Shown: positions 23,004 through 34,686 of the stretch, one piece after another | How the letters are laid out: each line of letters begins with the position of its first letter | Numbering within the stretch: position 1 is the first letter of the stretch | Origin: Gamarada debralockiae | Lineage: Eukaryota > Ascomycota > Leotiomycetes > Helotiales > Hyphodiscaceae | Reading direction: 5' to 3' | NCBI GenBank assembly: GCA_002803225.1 | Contig: NXFV01002038.1 | Span: 46,459-110,458 of the forward strand | DNA: 64,000 bases | The notes under the pieces: model-generated | The model's database searches: none | What the model saw: the letters and a program-made list of their open reading frames with translations, nothing else | Told to the model about the DNA's origin: nothing | Made by a program: the position numbers and the translations under genes

Positions 23004-24991
23004 ATGGAGTCTCACAATCAACCTCACGTTCACGGCCACAATCACCAGATTCTGGTCCATCACGACAGAAATGGATCGGATATCGAAATGCCAATTGGAG
23101 ACGATGAGAAAGCACCCGAAAGTCATAGCGACGAGGGTCACGAGAAGGCCATGAATGTGACTGATACTGAGCATCAAGGAGATTTCATGGAGGAGCCAAA
23201 GCAGAATCGTAAGCAGAGATTCAGACGGATGGTCAGGAAATGCAAGCCTGTCATTCATGCCTTTATCTGGATGCTGGTCACAACGTAAGTTTTGCCTCTA
23301 GTTCACCATTGGGATATGCTGACGGATGATGAAGATGGTGGATTGTTGGCCTCGTTATTTTTCGACATAAGTACAACTGGGTTGAGCCGATGCTGCTGTG
23401 GATGATTATCACTCTTCGTCTGATCACTTTCTACATTCCGGCTCACTATGCATTGGTGTATGTTCTTCCGGAAACAGCGAATCGCAATGCTAATTTCTGC
23501 CCAGTCCACTCCAATTCGGCTGGCGCCATGGTATGGCCGTAGTGGAAAAGGTTGTCCCCGAGCAGCATCGCACTGCGACTGGAGCCTGTGTTGTAATTGT
23601 GGCTCTTCTTCTTGGAGTTTTTGTCCCAGGAGAAACAACCTACAACCACCGCAGCGACAGAGCCGTGAGTGTCTTCGGATACCTGGTCTTCTTATCTGGT
23701 CTTTTTATCACTAGCAGACACCGCAAACACATCAATTGGAAGCCCGTGATTGTCGGAATTCTCGTCCAATTCATCATGGGATTCTTCGTTCTCCGGACCA
23801 CTCTTGGAAAGACCATCTTCAAGTTCCTTTCTGATGCTTTGACGACGCTGTTGACATACGCATATCAAGGAGTCGTTTTTCTGACAGACAGCTCCGTCCT
23901 CAAACTTGGTAAGGAGCTTCCCTAATCCTAAATACGAGTGGATCTAATTGTTCTCAGGCTGGTTCCTCGTTAACAGTCTTTCTGTGTTCGTCTTCTTCGT
24001 TGCGCTCGTCCAGATGGCCTACTACGTTGGATTCATTCAATGGGGAGTCACAAAACTTGCATATTGCTTCGGATGGGCTTTCAGTCTTTCAGGAGCTGAA
24101 GCTTTGGCCGCTGGTGTGACGCCCTTTTTGGGAATGGGTGAAGCTGCGATTATCATCAAGGGCTTCATTCCCCAGCTTACTCAAGCCGAGATTCATCAAG
24201 TTATGACATCCGGTTTTGCCACCATTTCGGGTTCTCTCATGGTGGTTTATATTGGGTAAGTTTCCTTCGAACGTATGGTGAACACAAGCACACTAACATA
24301 TATTTCTTTTAGTCTCGGTGCAAGTGGTCAAGCTGTTATCTCATCTTGCTTGATGTCGATTCCAATCTCCATCGCCATCTCAAAGATGCGAGTCCCCGAA
24401 ACAGAAGAACCACTAACACTCGGTCACGTCTCCATCTTGAACAATGAGCCTGAAGATGGAAACAGCGAAACCAACATCCTGCACGCAATGGCCAACGGAG
24501 CCTGGACCGGTCTCAAGGTTGCAGGAATGGTAGCAGCAAACCTCATTGTCATCATCTCCATCGTCGCACTCTGCAATGGAATCCTTCAATGGTGCTTCAA
24601 GTACATCGGAGCACCTAACGTCACTATCTCCCAAATCTTCGGCTACATTTTCTACCCCGTCGCCTTCCTCATGGGCGTCCCCCGCGACGAACTCTATCTC
24701 GTGGGCCAACTCATCGGCATGAAGACCATCCAGAACGAATTCGTCGCATTCGCAGCCCTCACAGAGCAAGCGAAATTCGAGGCCCTGTCAGCACGCGGAA
24801 ACATCATCGCTACGTATGCTATTTGCGGATTCGCAAACATTGGTTCAATTGGCATTCAATTGGGAATTTACGGACAGCTTTCACCGAAGAGACGAGGAGA
24901 TTTCGCGAAGGAGGCTCTTTCGGCTTGTATTTGTGGCGCTTTGGCGACGTTCATGAGCGCGAGTTTGGCAGGCATGATTTTTTCGGGATAG
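23004..24991 (+). CDS. Concentrative nucleoside transporter (CNT family)
   Basis: Plasma-membrane symporter for nucleosides. Exons 23004-23284, 23335-23457, 23505-23908, 23958-24255 and 24313-24991 (introns 47-57 nt) give about 594 aa, the size of eukaryotic CNTs. The N-terminus is hydrophilic and His/Glu rich, followed by many hydrophobic helices. CNT marks include LQFGWRHGMAVVE, the substrate-binding region GVTPFLGMGEAAIIIKGF, the FATISGS segment and SIPISIAISKMRVPETE, then GVPRDELYLVGQLIGMKTIQNEF and a Tyr-rich last part (YAICGFANIGSIGIQLG). The start at 23004 was chosen over the open frame beginning at 22971 because it gives the usual hydrophilic N-terminus. Together with the two upstream enzymes it makes an uptake-plus-breakdown block for nucleosides. 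Confidence 0.92.
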
Positions 24992-25983
24992 GTTCCCTTT
25001 CTGGTCCGCACTCCGTACTTTAGTGTTGAATTAGCGATGTGATTTTGAGCGAGCGATGATTATTTCACGGGTGGCTGGGAACTCCTTGCAATGGCAAGCA
25101 TGGAACAAATATAATAATTCTTCACATATGCTTCTAATTTGCACCTCAACCCCTTCCCCCATCTCAACCCATCCACACAATTCTTCGGCCGTGGTTTTGA
25201 TGGCTTCGGGATCCTCCTTCACTAATTTCCGCCGATCATTACCATTTGCGCAACTGAAGACAACCGGATCCGAACTACCGATATTTAGCGTCCCTCGTTA
25301 AGAACAGGGATGCCGGCCACAAATGCGGTGTTAGGCTATGGCCGCCGTGCTTATGGCGTGATGCAAACTTTGAGCGAATACGCATCTCCGTTACATAGCC
25401 CAATCATGTATAACCACTAGAGATAGCTAAAAGCCTTCTCACGGACGGCAGAAAGAAATATCAACACACAGCACGGCGAACGAAGGACGGGACGGTGAAT
25501 TGCGACGACTGGTCGGCCCGCTGCAAGAATTGAACGAGGGAGTATCTGGGCTGAAACTTTACCTTTTCCTTTTTTGAGGAGACGCGGGTGGTAAGCAGGC
25601 CCCTATGATATGATAATTTCAGGGTTCGAATCGAGAGAACTGAACTGTCGCTTGATAGTCGTGCAGCTGAGACCTGGCAGTGAGTCAACCAGTCGACCGC
25701 GAGCAGTTATGAGAATTGCAGTCAAGACATTCATTTTAACTTCATCTACAGGTCCCGCCACAAAATCTATTACAAATCAATTACGAATCCTCCTGTAACG
25801 AAATCTTCATCATTGGACCTTCACCGGTTTTTATTTTAAGTATTGGAGATTTGGAGATTTGGAGGAAGGGGAGATGAGTGGAGACCAATCTAAGCGCTCC
25901 GGCACTCACTAAAACTACCGACCGCGGCTCCCCGGATACTACTACGCGCAACTCCACAGAACTGCCTTCCACCATCAACAACC
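24992..25983. other. Intergenic region upstream of the double regulator gene
   Basis: About 990 bp. Small frames (25031-25222, 25461-25688) have no recognisable content. A GGTTCGAATC string near 25622 resembles a tRNA B box but no cloverleaf can be formed around it. Confidence 0.45.
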
Positions 25984-28900
25984 ATGCAGCGACGACGGAC
26001 GACGACTGCGTGTGCTCGTTGTCATCATAGGAAACGGAAAGTAAGCTGACACCAGGAGAAATGATGTTGGGATGGTAGAGAATAGTACTGATTGAGAGAC
26101 AGTGTGATAAGAAATTTCCGCGCTGCTCGTCGTGTCGGGAGGCGGGCGTAGAGTGCAAGGGGTTGAGTCGTGATGCTAATGTTGATGCGCCGAGGAGGTG
26201 AGTTGGATGCTTTTGCGGTTCGCTGGACTTTTGGAGGGAGAGGGAGAGGGAGAAAAGCCTCGTCTTCCAGTTGTGCTTCAAGTTAGTGCGCGAGATAGGG
26301 ATTGGCATCGCATTTACAATTGGCTGGCGATTTTGAGGTCTGCATTGGAGCGGTTGTGATCTGGCATCCAATTCCATATTCTCGAGATATGGCGTAGAAG
26401 GGAGGATGAACTAGCCGGCACCTTCATGTTCTCGACGCTCTCTGTTCTCAAGAGATGACATTGGGAAGGTCGATCATGTGACTGACTCTTGGCAGTGTCG
26501 TCCAATATCTGGAGCATGCAATCTCGCAAGTGGAAGCCCAACTGGCCTCATCAGTTGCATACCCGGTGCCTGATAATAGCTTCAGCCAGTCGCCCAAGGT
26601 GCCGCGTCCTTTGGGAGACCATCCAAAAGCCTTTCACCCATCACCGTTGCCCCACAACGCAACTGGCAATGCTAAAGTGCTCGATCAATACTCTTTTAAA
26701 GTTGCTTCAGCAACAGCGTTCACGTCTGGTTTTGGCATCCCCTCCTCCGTTCTAGCAGATCTGGACGGGATTCCATACAAGGACGCGCTTCTCCTGGACT
26801 CTGAGTTGCCATTACCACTCTTCGTTGACCAAATCAAATCAAATCCTCTGCCGCATCATCTGCATGGCTCCAATACATCAGTGCAGCATATGCCAGAGCC
26901 TCTCATACCTCCATTGGATATTGCTAAGACATTATTTGAGATTTATGTACAAAATATAATGCCACAGAACCCTTGTTTCTTCGAGGACGATATCCGTTCG
27001 CACTTCAACACTGTATATTTTCAACCAGGGATACCACCACCTGACATTAGTGTGTTCATGATCTCCACGGTGCTGGCCATTAGTACCATGACTTCTAAAG
27101 CTTATGATCAGAAAAAGATCCTATCCTTGGGCGAATCACTGCACCAGCAAGCCCTGCGGCATTCAAAATTTCTCTCTTTACCAAGCATCAGGTCATTGCA
27201 GGGCATACTTTTACTACTGCAACTTGCAGAACTTCTACCGTACACCGGAAATCTGTGGCATCTGGCTGGAGAAGCTGTGAGCTTGACTACCGAATTGGGG
27301 CTTCACCAAGATCCTCACGAAAGCGAGGGCTTTGATTTCAAAACACTCGATCTTAGAAGGAGATTGTTCTGGACAGTGAGCTCAACCGAATGCGACCTCG
27401 AAATGGAAAGGCTGACAGATGCAGGTGTATTGCTTGGAGAGGTCTACCACCGTTACTTCCTACCGCCCTTTCACGTTGAAAGATGAACATATCAATGTTG
27501 CTTTCCCGTCTGAGTATGAGGACGCCTTCATCAAACCCGAGGGAGTCATGCCTGGAGGGCGTCGATCAAAGATCCAATTTTTGAATTACGTTCGATTTAG
27601 ACAGATTCAATCTGAGATCCTGAGCGTTCAGTTTTTCAATCGAGAGCTTCCATGTCAAGATTACTCCGAGTGGGTGGTGAGCATGGAGAAACGACTGGTC
27701 GACTGGCAACAAGCTGCCTTAGCAGATGTCGAGAAAGGCCCCGACTGGTTCTCACACGCTTTATGGCAGTGTTATTTGATGTTGCATCGTCCCTGCCCCA
27801 GAAACCAAGCTCCATCCGAACAGTCGATCGCCACTTGCTTTGATGCTGCACTCGGTCTTTCGTCAGGGTCGTGGGAGTTGCTGAAAACCGGATATTTGCA
27901 ATATCCGTTCCACAATGCTCATAATGGTTTTGAAGCGGCGACTGTTGTCCTTTACGGATTGCGATATCATACAATGAGGATACGCGACCAATTTGGAAGC
28001 AGAAAGGTTATCGACTTGATTCACCAGCTATCTGGCCTTTTTGTGGGTTCAACTCTAACAATTCATTGTTTTCGCGGACAGAAACTGACTAGTCTGTTAG
28101 ATGTTTCTGTCTCCAAGATGGCCAGCTGCCGCAGCCATCAGTGAGTACTATAACGGCCTCAAGAAATCGACAATCAAAGACTTCTTGATGGTTACCAACT
28201 GGACACCATCCCCACAAAACCTTTACATTATACATCCCTTGGATCTCATTGTACTACACAAACCCGTGGAGACCTCGAGCACTGCCGGCCCTAAGAGACT
28301 CACAGCACCCGAGGCCTACGACGAATCAGACCTGGTGTTGTCCAATCTCCTTGGTGATGATCAGCCATTCGATAACCAGATGATCCCTCAAGTCTCTCCG
28401 TGGGACAATTTTTGGGACATCGGAGGTACTGCTTTTGAACCGCGAGTTGCGAACTGGCTAGACATGACCGCATCAGGCCCGCCCATGGAGTCTGTGCCGG
28501 TGTCAGCGCCAGTACCGGTCGAAAATTACATCGAAATGCCAGTGTCGCAAGAGACTCCAGTAACGATATCTTCCCCTCCGCCACCCATCGAAATTAATTT
28601 CGAAGCTTTGAAAAATGCAGCGCATCTGCTACCAGCATGTAATCGATGTCGCACCCGAAGGATCAAGTGCGAAAGAGTGTCGCTGGAGTGTCAGCAATGC
28701 CAAAGCTCCAACAGCGCCTGCGTGTATTTTGACCAGCTTCTGTCAAAGAATATCTCCTGCCGGTCAGTCCAGACATATATCCATCATTTGATTTCACCCT
28801 TGTACTCCAATGCTGAGCAAAGTTCTAACTGTTCATAGCTATGTCGACGCTCTTCAGAAAAGACTCCTTGGGTTGCTGGAAAACCAAAATCAAATTGCTC

Positions 28901-30610
28901 TTCCCGCTGATTTACTTCCACCTTCACCTGCTCAGCAACTATTCCCCGAATCCGAAGTTTGCTTGGGGGTGCACTCGAGGCCGATATCGACTATTTCATT
29001 GCATTTCACAGCGCGGGTACCCTCTCACCATGACGAAGTCCACGACCTAACCCACCAAAGCACAATATTCTTTGGAGTTACCAGTACGATATCACAGCTG
29101 GCCGAGTTGAGATGCTGTACAACACTGTCGGAAAAGGATTTTCGATTATCTCCAAAGTCGACGAGTCACAGTTTGAAGTCATTGCAAAAGCTCACAATTC
29201 AGCATCGGCCCACACTCCCTCCGCAGGCAACCACTATGGCTCTGTTGAGCGTATTCAACAATTCTATTAATGTAATGTGCCGTGTCATCAGCATCGACGC
29301 CCTGCAGCAGACATGCGCGCACATTTATGCAGGAAATGACTGCACGGATGTCTTTGAACTTCAAACGCTTCACCTTGTTCTCGCCATCTCACTCCAGCTC
29401 CTGAGCAAGCGAGACCATTCCCTCTCGAACACTGCCCAAGCCTATTTCCAAGAAGTAGCGAGCGATTCTGGGAGAATCAGCAGTCTCTTGCAACGCAACA
29501 GTTTGAGGTCTCTCAGGGTCGCCATACTTTTATGCGCCTACGTGTTGTTACGTCCGAACAGTGGGGACATTTGGCGTCTTGTTGGATTTGCGTCCCGACT
29601 GTGCCTTGGTATGATTAACACCCCCAGGAGTGACAATTCTGAGAAGGAAACTTTTGAGCTTCTTTACCAAACCCTCCTTTGCATCGACTGGTAAGATGTC
29701 TGCTATTGTTGAGAATTGCACTAGCTAACTTCTCAAACAGTAGAGTTTCTATTGCCTTTGGTCGACCGCCACAGCTGCCGGATTACCATGGCTCTCTCAC
29801 TGTAAGTAGTTGGTCCCCAAAACCGTTTCCCCAGCAATGCTGGCCTTTCGTTCCGCGACCTAATTTAAAACGGCCAATTCGCTAACAAAAGAACAGACCC
29901 CACCACCAGCCCTACAACCAATGACATTCATAGAGCAATTGGCCTCCTATTACCAGAATATGAGGCGCATAGAAAGTGCGGTGCACGACGCAGTTATGAG
30001 GAAATATGTTGACCATGGAGACCGACTACGGCAGATCAGTGCTGTTTTCAATGGATGTGGTGAACAACTCGAAAGCTGGCGACTCAGTTGGAATGCACTA
30101 TTCGATTCTATACAGCAGTCAGACATTGCGACAGGTCACGCCAGTGATCCTTCTCAGCTCAAAAAATGGGGTGATCTGGAATACTACAAAACACTCCTTC
30201 TCCTTCAACGATTGTCGCCTTCAGCAGTAATCTCTGCCCCAGACAGACTGCAGTCGCTCCATCGCTTCCTCGAGGCATACAGAGATATCTATTACGATAG
30301 TGCTACTGCAGCATCCAGCTTCCTTTCGGATCCCTCGGTCGCCTTCAACAAGTATCTTTACCCCCGTATCTGGACAGGCGCACAAGCTGTACTCTCGGCT
30401 GCTTTGGACCTTGTTCAGCTGAAGGAACACTTCACTGGCGGCTCTCACGAACCGGTATTTCGATCTTGCGTCACTCTCCTGGCGCTACTCGAAGGCGATT
30501 CTAACAACATGCTCGACGGCCTCACCCAGATCGTTGAGCGGTTGTATGATAGCTTAGGAGGGCCTAGCGGAGCTAGTATTGCCCAAGAACCATCTCTTCA
30601 AAGCGGGTGA
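25984..30610 (+). CDS. Tandem-fused transcription factor with two Zn2Cys6 clusters and two regulatory regions
   Basis: Eight exons: 25984-26040, 26103-26197, 26496-27375, 27425-28042, 28101-28762, 28839-29690, 29741-29801 and 29897-30610; about 1312 aa with all phases consistent. Cluster 1 is at residues 10-37 (CARCHHRKRKC, CSSCREAGVEC). It is followed, after an unusually long 298-nt intron, by a linker helix (VVQYLEHAISQVEAQLAS) and a middle homology region that includes RRRLFWTVYCLERS. Exon 5 holds the end of this first regulator (SPRWPAAAAISEYYNGLKKS, acidic tail) and continues without a stop into cluster 2 at residues 730-757 (CNRCRTRRIKC, CQQCQSSNSAC), a second linker helix (YVDALQKRLLGLLENQ) and a second MHR-like region (LLCIDCRVSIAFGRPPQLP). 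Either one fused protein or two genes with an internal start (a Met lies before cluster 2). Confidence 0.8.
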
Positions 30611-31089
30611 ATGGGAAAGTGTTGATGGGAGACTCTGGAACTTTCAGCAACGGTGCAAAAGGCATAATAGTACCACAAAACATACGGGTTGACGACATGT
30701 GGCTGACCGAGCTTCGGGAGGTCTCCGTAAGATGCCTCGGGAGGTTGAAAGTCAGTCGTGGTTGCAACCCCTCAAGCTGAGCAGCGGGAAAGCTGCAAAT
30801 CAGCGGCGTTGACAAATATATCATCACTTGGCGGAACATACGTTAGCAGTTGGTGTCAGACAGAAAGTTGGATCGCTCCAAAGCAACAAGCATGAAAAGC
30901 GGGGCTTCAGTGCCAAGAACTGCCGTGCTACCGTTCCGATGTCATAGGTGAGCGTGGAGAATGGTCGCTCGGAGGTTTCACTCCTAGTTTTGAGGTTCTG
31001 ACTCGGAGTAATAGTCGGGCGCTAAACCACTCCTCTCAGACCCTCGGCTTAAAATCGGCGAAACTGGGTTGTCTTGCGAAAGCGAGATT
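30611..31089. other. Downstream spacer of the double regulator gene
   Basis: Non-AT-rich spacer with no supported gene; the minus frame at 30573-30839 overlaps the regulator end and has no domain. Confidence 0.4.
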
Positions 31090-31990
31090 GTCTTGTTTTA
31101 GATGTAGGATCATCAAGAAACATCGTTTTTATTGTATTTTACCCCAATAATTATATACAATTATAATCTGCTGTTTAAAAAATTACAACTATCTAACCTA
31201 AACAAAGTCTGTGTTGTGTATAATCAAATTATAAGATGTAACCAACTCAATAACGCTCTTAGTGTTGCTAATTTCTTTCTTTTCATTTCTCTTTCTTATA
31301 ACTAGTACTTGCTAAATTAAACTGTTAAATTGTGACAGCTCTACGCAATGAAGTCTCACGCATTGAAGACTCTATGCAGAAGGTACTGTACTGTACGAAG
31401 ATACTAAGCTAAACGGTATAGGCCTTATTATATAGTACTTAAGCTTTTTAAAGTACTTTATTAAGATTAAAGTAAAGTGTAATAGCTTTAATGTTATTAA
31501 GAGTAGACTGCTTTTGTTAGAGGGCGATGTTAATAGAGTAAGTCACGTAAGGTTGTCAGTGGATAGTCAGAATATGATCGGAGGGTGAACAGTGTATCTT
31601 CATTTATGAATAGACTGATCTGTCCTTCTCCCCAAGGCCAGAGAAACCAGATGCTTATATCAAGTATGTCAGGCAGGTGATCATGGTGCGAGTCATATCA
31701 TACGTCATGCCTTAATATAAATGGCCCGGGGCAGTGCCCTGGCACGTGACTACTAACGTCACCTCATAGAACTATTTTATAAGGACTAAAAGGTATATTA
31801 TATCTTGATCTTAAGAGGTAAGTGGTGAAAAATACTCTAGATTATAAGCAGATCTGTAGCAGGCTATAATAGATGTATTTTATATAGAGTAGTATCCAAG
31901 TTACAATAATTATTTATATTTCTCAGTAGTGTTTGTGGTTTGGCACCTGACTATTAGCTGCCTGGGCCACGAAACAATATACACTATTAC
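31090..31990. repeat. AT-rich island, probable RIP-degraded repeat
   Basis: About 900 bp with abundant TA, TTA and TATA steps, no open frame of note, and base composition clearly different from the flanks. It contains a short GC-rich insert near 31722-31745. This looks like repeat DNA altered by repeat-induced point mutation; no transposase fragment could be read, so the parent element is unknown. Confidence 0.5.
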
Positions 31991-33111
31991 ATAGTTTCAC
32001 TTAAATGAAGTCAGCAATTGGAGTCCATTCGTTTCCAGGGCCCTTCTGTGAAATTCAGGCTGCATTCCCCACGTGACTCAGGGGGTTTTCCTTCCCGGCT
32101 AAAAACGGTTTGGAAGGAGCTATTGTTTCGACATCACAATCGGCCAAATCAGCTTCTTCATTCAGAAAATTCCCAGGATTTCTCAAACAGAGAGATGAGG
32201 AAATTCCAAGGTCTGGTTGTGGAAGACAGGGTTTAAGGAGAAATTTTTCTTCAAACGGGGGAGTGGGGAACGTTTATTGCGTAACTGCCGACCGCGCACA
32301 GACGCAAGTGTTCCGTGGTGGTGGCGCCGCTGGCTTTTCCACTGGATTCGCGCCACTAGCCCCCTGATCGTTCATTAATCTTCACGTTTTTCACACGTGG
32401 CGCAGGGACGGGTTGGAAAATTCGATGAACTTGAAGAAAATAGACTTCTGTCAATTCGATGGTTTCTCGGGACGGGGCGCTCTCTGCACCGCGCGACGCC
32501 GGCATTGCTGGTACGAAAATATCCAAACCAATCTTCTGCCAAGATTTCTGGGCAATGACTCGAGAAGGAGATTGTTTACTGTGTTTGTACAGCAACTGGG
32601 TGTGGGCTTTGATTAAACCGCTGTGCTATTTTCTGACCTCGGCCCCTTTCGGATAAGGTGGGTCGGTATCGTCCTATGTTGGTCTAGTAGCCTGATTTTT
32701 GATACAATACGGAGTACTGTATTGCAGGTTTTCATACTGTATGGCGTATTAGTTCCTGGTCACCTCCACATTTCGATTGATCTTCACGAGGGCTGGAGGG
32801 TTGTGTGCGGCTACAACCCGCTTTTGGATCTCCCCTCCGCAGGCCCGCAAGCTTTGCAGGATGCTTTTAATAACGCCATCCCCAGCCTCGGACTGGATTG
32901 AGAATTTGGGTTTCCACATTCCTAGCTTATCTGAAGAGGTGGAAAGTTTCTTTTCATTCGATTCAGTTGTGAGTATGGCAAGCCTCTGCTAGGAGGGGTT
33001 GATACTGATAAGTTGAATTAGGCACGCGAGGTTCCGCATTCGGACATTCGAGCTTCGCAGGGACCTGTTCCAGACCGTCTCTGTGGCTAAATACATTCTT
33101 CAAGGCTCAAA
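31991..33111. other. Intergenic and 5' region of the receptor gene
   Basis: About 1.1 kb. Overlapping frames between 32018 and 32992 show no domain. The last part before 33112 contains possible splice-like signals and may hold a 5' untranslated exon. Confidence 0.4.
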
Positions 33112-34505
33112 ATGGCTGTCGTGCCTCCCAGTTTGGACATACTGAGCTCCTTGCATACGATCAGATCAACGCTCAACACCTCGGGCTTTGCCAGCAGCTC
33201 GCTGGATCCGCTGCCGAATGATATCCGCCATGGCATGATAATGATGGGCATCGTAGGGCTCTTCTCCTCAGTCTCAACTCTTAGTCTTTTCATCTTCATC
33301 ACTGGTCGCATGATATCGTGGCGGAAATACTACGACCATCCAATTGCTACCAATCAGATCTTCGTCCTGATCTACAATCTTCTCCTCGCGGACTTTCAGC
33401 AAGCACTTAGTTTCTTGTTTTCGTTCCATTGGGTGGCACAGAATAGATTGGTGGGGCCGACAACTGCGTGTTTTGCGCAAGGATGGCTCATCCAGATTGG
33501 GGATGTCAGTTCGGGACTTTGGGTGCTGTCGATTGGGGTGCATACGTTTGTCAATCTGGTGTTGAAGAAGTCTATCCCTACGAAAGTCTTCATTGCATGG
33601 GTTATATCTCTGTGGACCTTCTGTTTAATTTTGACGGCTGTGGGACCTATTACACATAGGGAGGATTTCTTCGTACCTGCTGGTGCATGGGTAAGTCGAC
33701 AGAATCCTTTTCACGGGGACTTACTGACATGTATCCGCAGTGTTGGATCAATTCGAAACATGAAGGTGAACGTCTCTACCTTCACTACGTATGGATCTTC
33801 CTCGCGCAAGTCGGCTCAGTCTGTATATACACAACAGTGTTCTTCGTTCTCCGGAATCGACTTGCCGGAGTCGTCGTGAAGCAGAACTCAGCAGGTCTCA
33901 ACTCAATAAACAACCATGAAAGCAAAGAGTTCAACAAGTCAGGAGGACTCACTACAACAACGATCGTCACTACTTCGGTCACCGATCCGTTCCTTGCTTC
34001 CCGTCAACGAATTGCGAGGGCTGCAAGGTACATGGTGGTGTACCCTTTCGCGTACGTCACGTTGACATTGCCACTTGCCGCCGGCCGGGTTGCTGCGATG
34101 ACAGGCAAGAATGTGCCGCTGGTTTACTTGGTGGTTGCGGGGACTATGATGGCGTCCTGTGGTGTTATCGACGTTATTCTATACATCAGCACGAGGAAAG
34201 CACTGGTGAGGAGTAGTGTGGGGATGAAATCGAATGGGATAGTGGGGAACGGGTTGGCCAAACTCCAGCCCAGAAGAGAAACACGTGATGCTATTCGGAT
34301 GGAAGGATTGCGAGTACCTAGCGAGGATACGGAAGATCGACGGCCCCAGTTACCGAGAGGGACGATTGTGGTTTCGAAATCGGTGACTAGGAGTGAGAAT
34401 TCGTGTGGTACAACTGCCGAGGCTAAATCTGTGATCTCGAGGTCGGAGTCGCTGCGGAGTCTGGTGAACAAAGAAGAGGAGCGGGATAAATCATGGTTGA
34501 TGTAA
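33112..34505 (+). CDS. Seven-transmembrane G-protein coupled receptor, Git3/Gpr1-like
   Basis: Plasma-membrane receptor, probably for sugars, amino acids or cAMP-pathway signals as in fungal Gpr1/Git3 families. Exons 33112-33690 and 33741-34505 (50-nt intron) give about 447 aa. Hydrophobic segments are visible in order: MIMMGIVGLFSSVSTLSLFIF, IFVLIYNLLLADFQQALSFLF, the GDVSSGLWVLSIGVHTFVNLV region, VFIAWVISLWTFCLILTAVG, YVWIFLAQVGSVCIYTTVFFV, then after a hydrophilic loop rich in Thr the YMVVYPFAYVTLTLPLAAGR segment and LVVAGTMMASCGVIDVILYI. The C-terminal tail (about 100 residues) is charged and Ser rich, suitable for phosphorylation. The gene lies near an MFS and a sugar transporter, which fits nutrient sensing but does not prove it. 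Confidence 0.85.
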
Positions 34506-34686
34506 CATGTGAAGGAACGACTGATGTCTTAAAGCTATCTATTGTATAATTCCTGTAAATATATGCAGAGTACACATTCTATACCACCTGCTTTCATATC
34601 TTGTAATCGAGAATCTTAGTTTTCACCTTCACTGGCGCGACCCAACATCTCACGCGTCACCTTCATTGACTTTCTCGGACCCAACA

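Noticed and set aside
25610..25640. GGTTCGAATC string resembling a tRNA B box
   Set aside because: The flanks cannot form the T stem or a cloverleaf, and no matching A box is found at the right distance.
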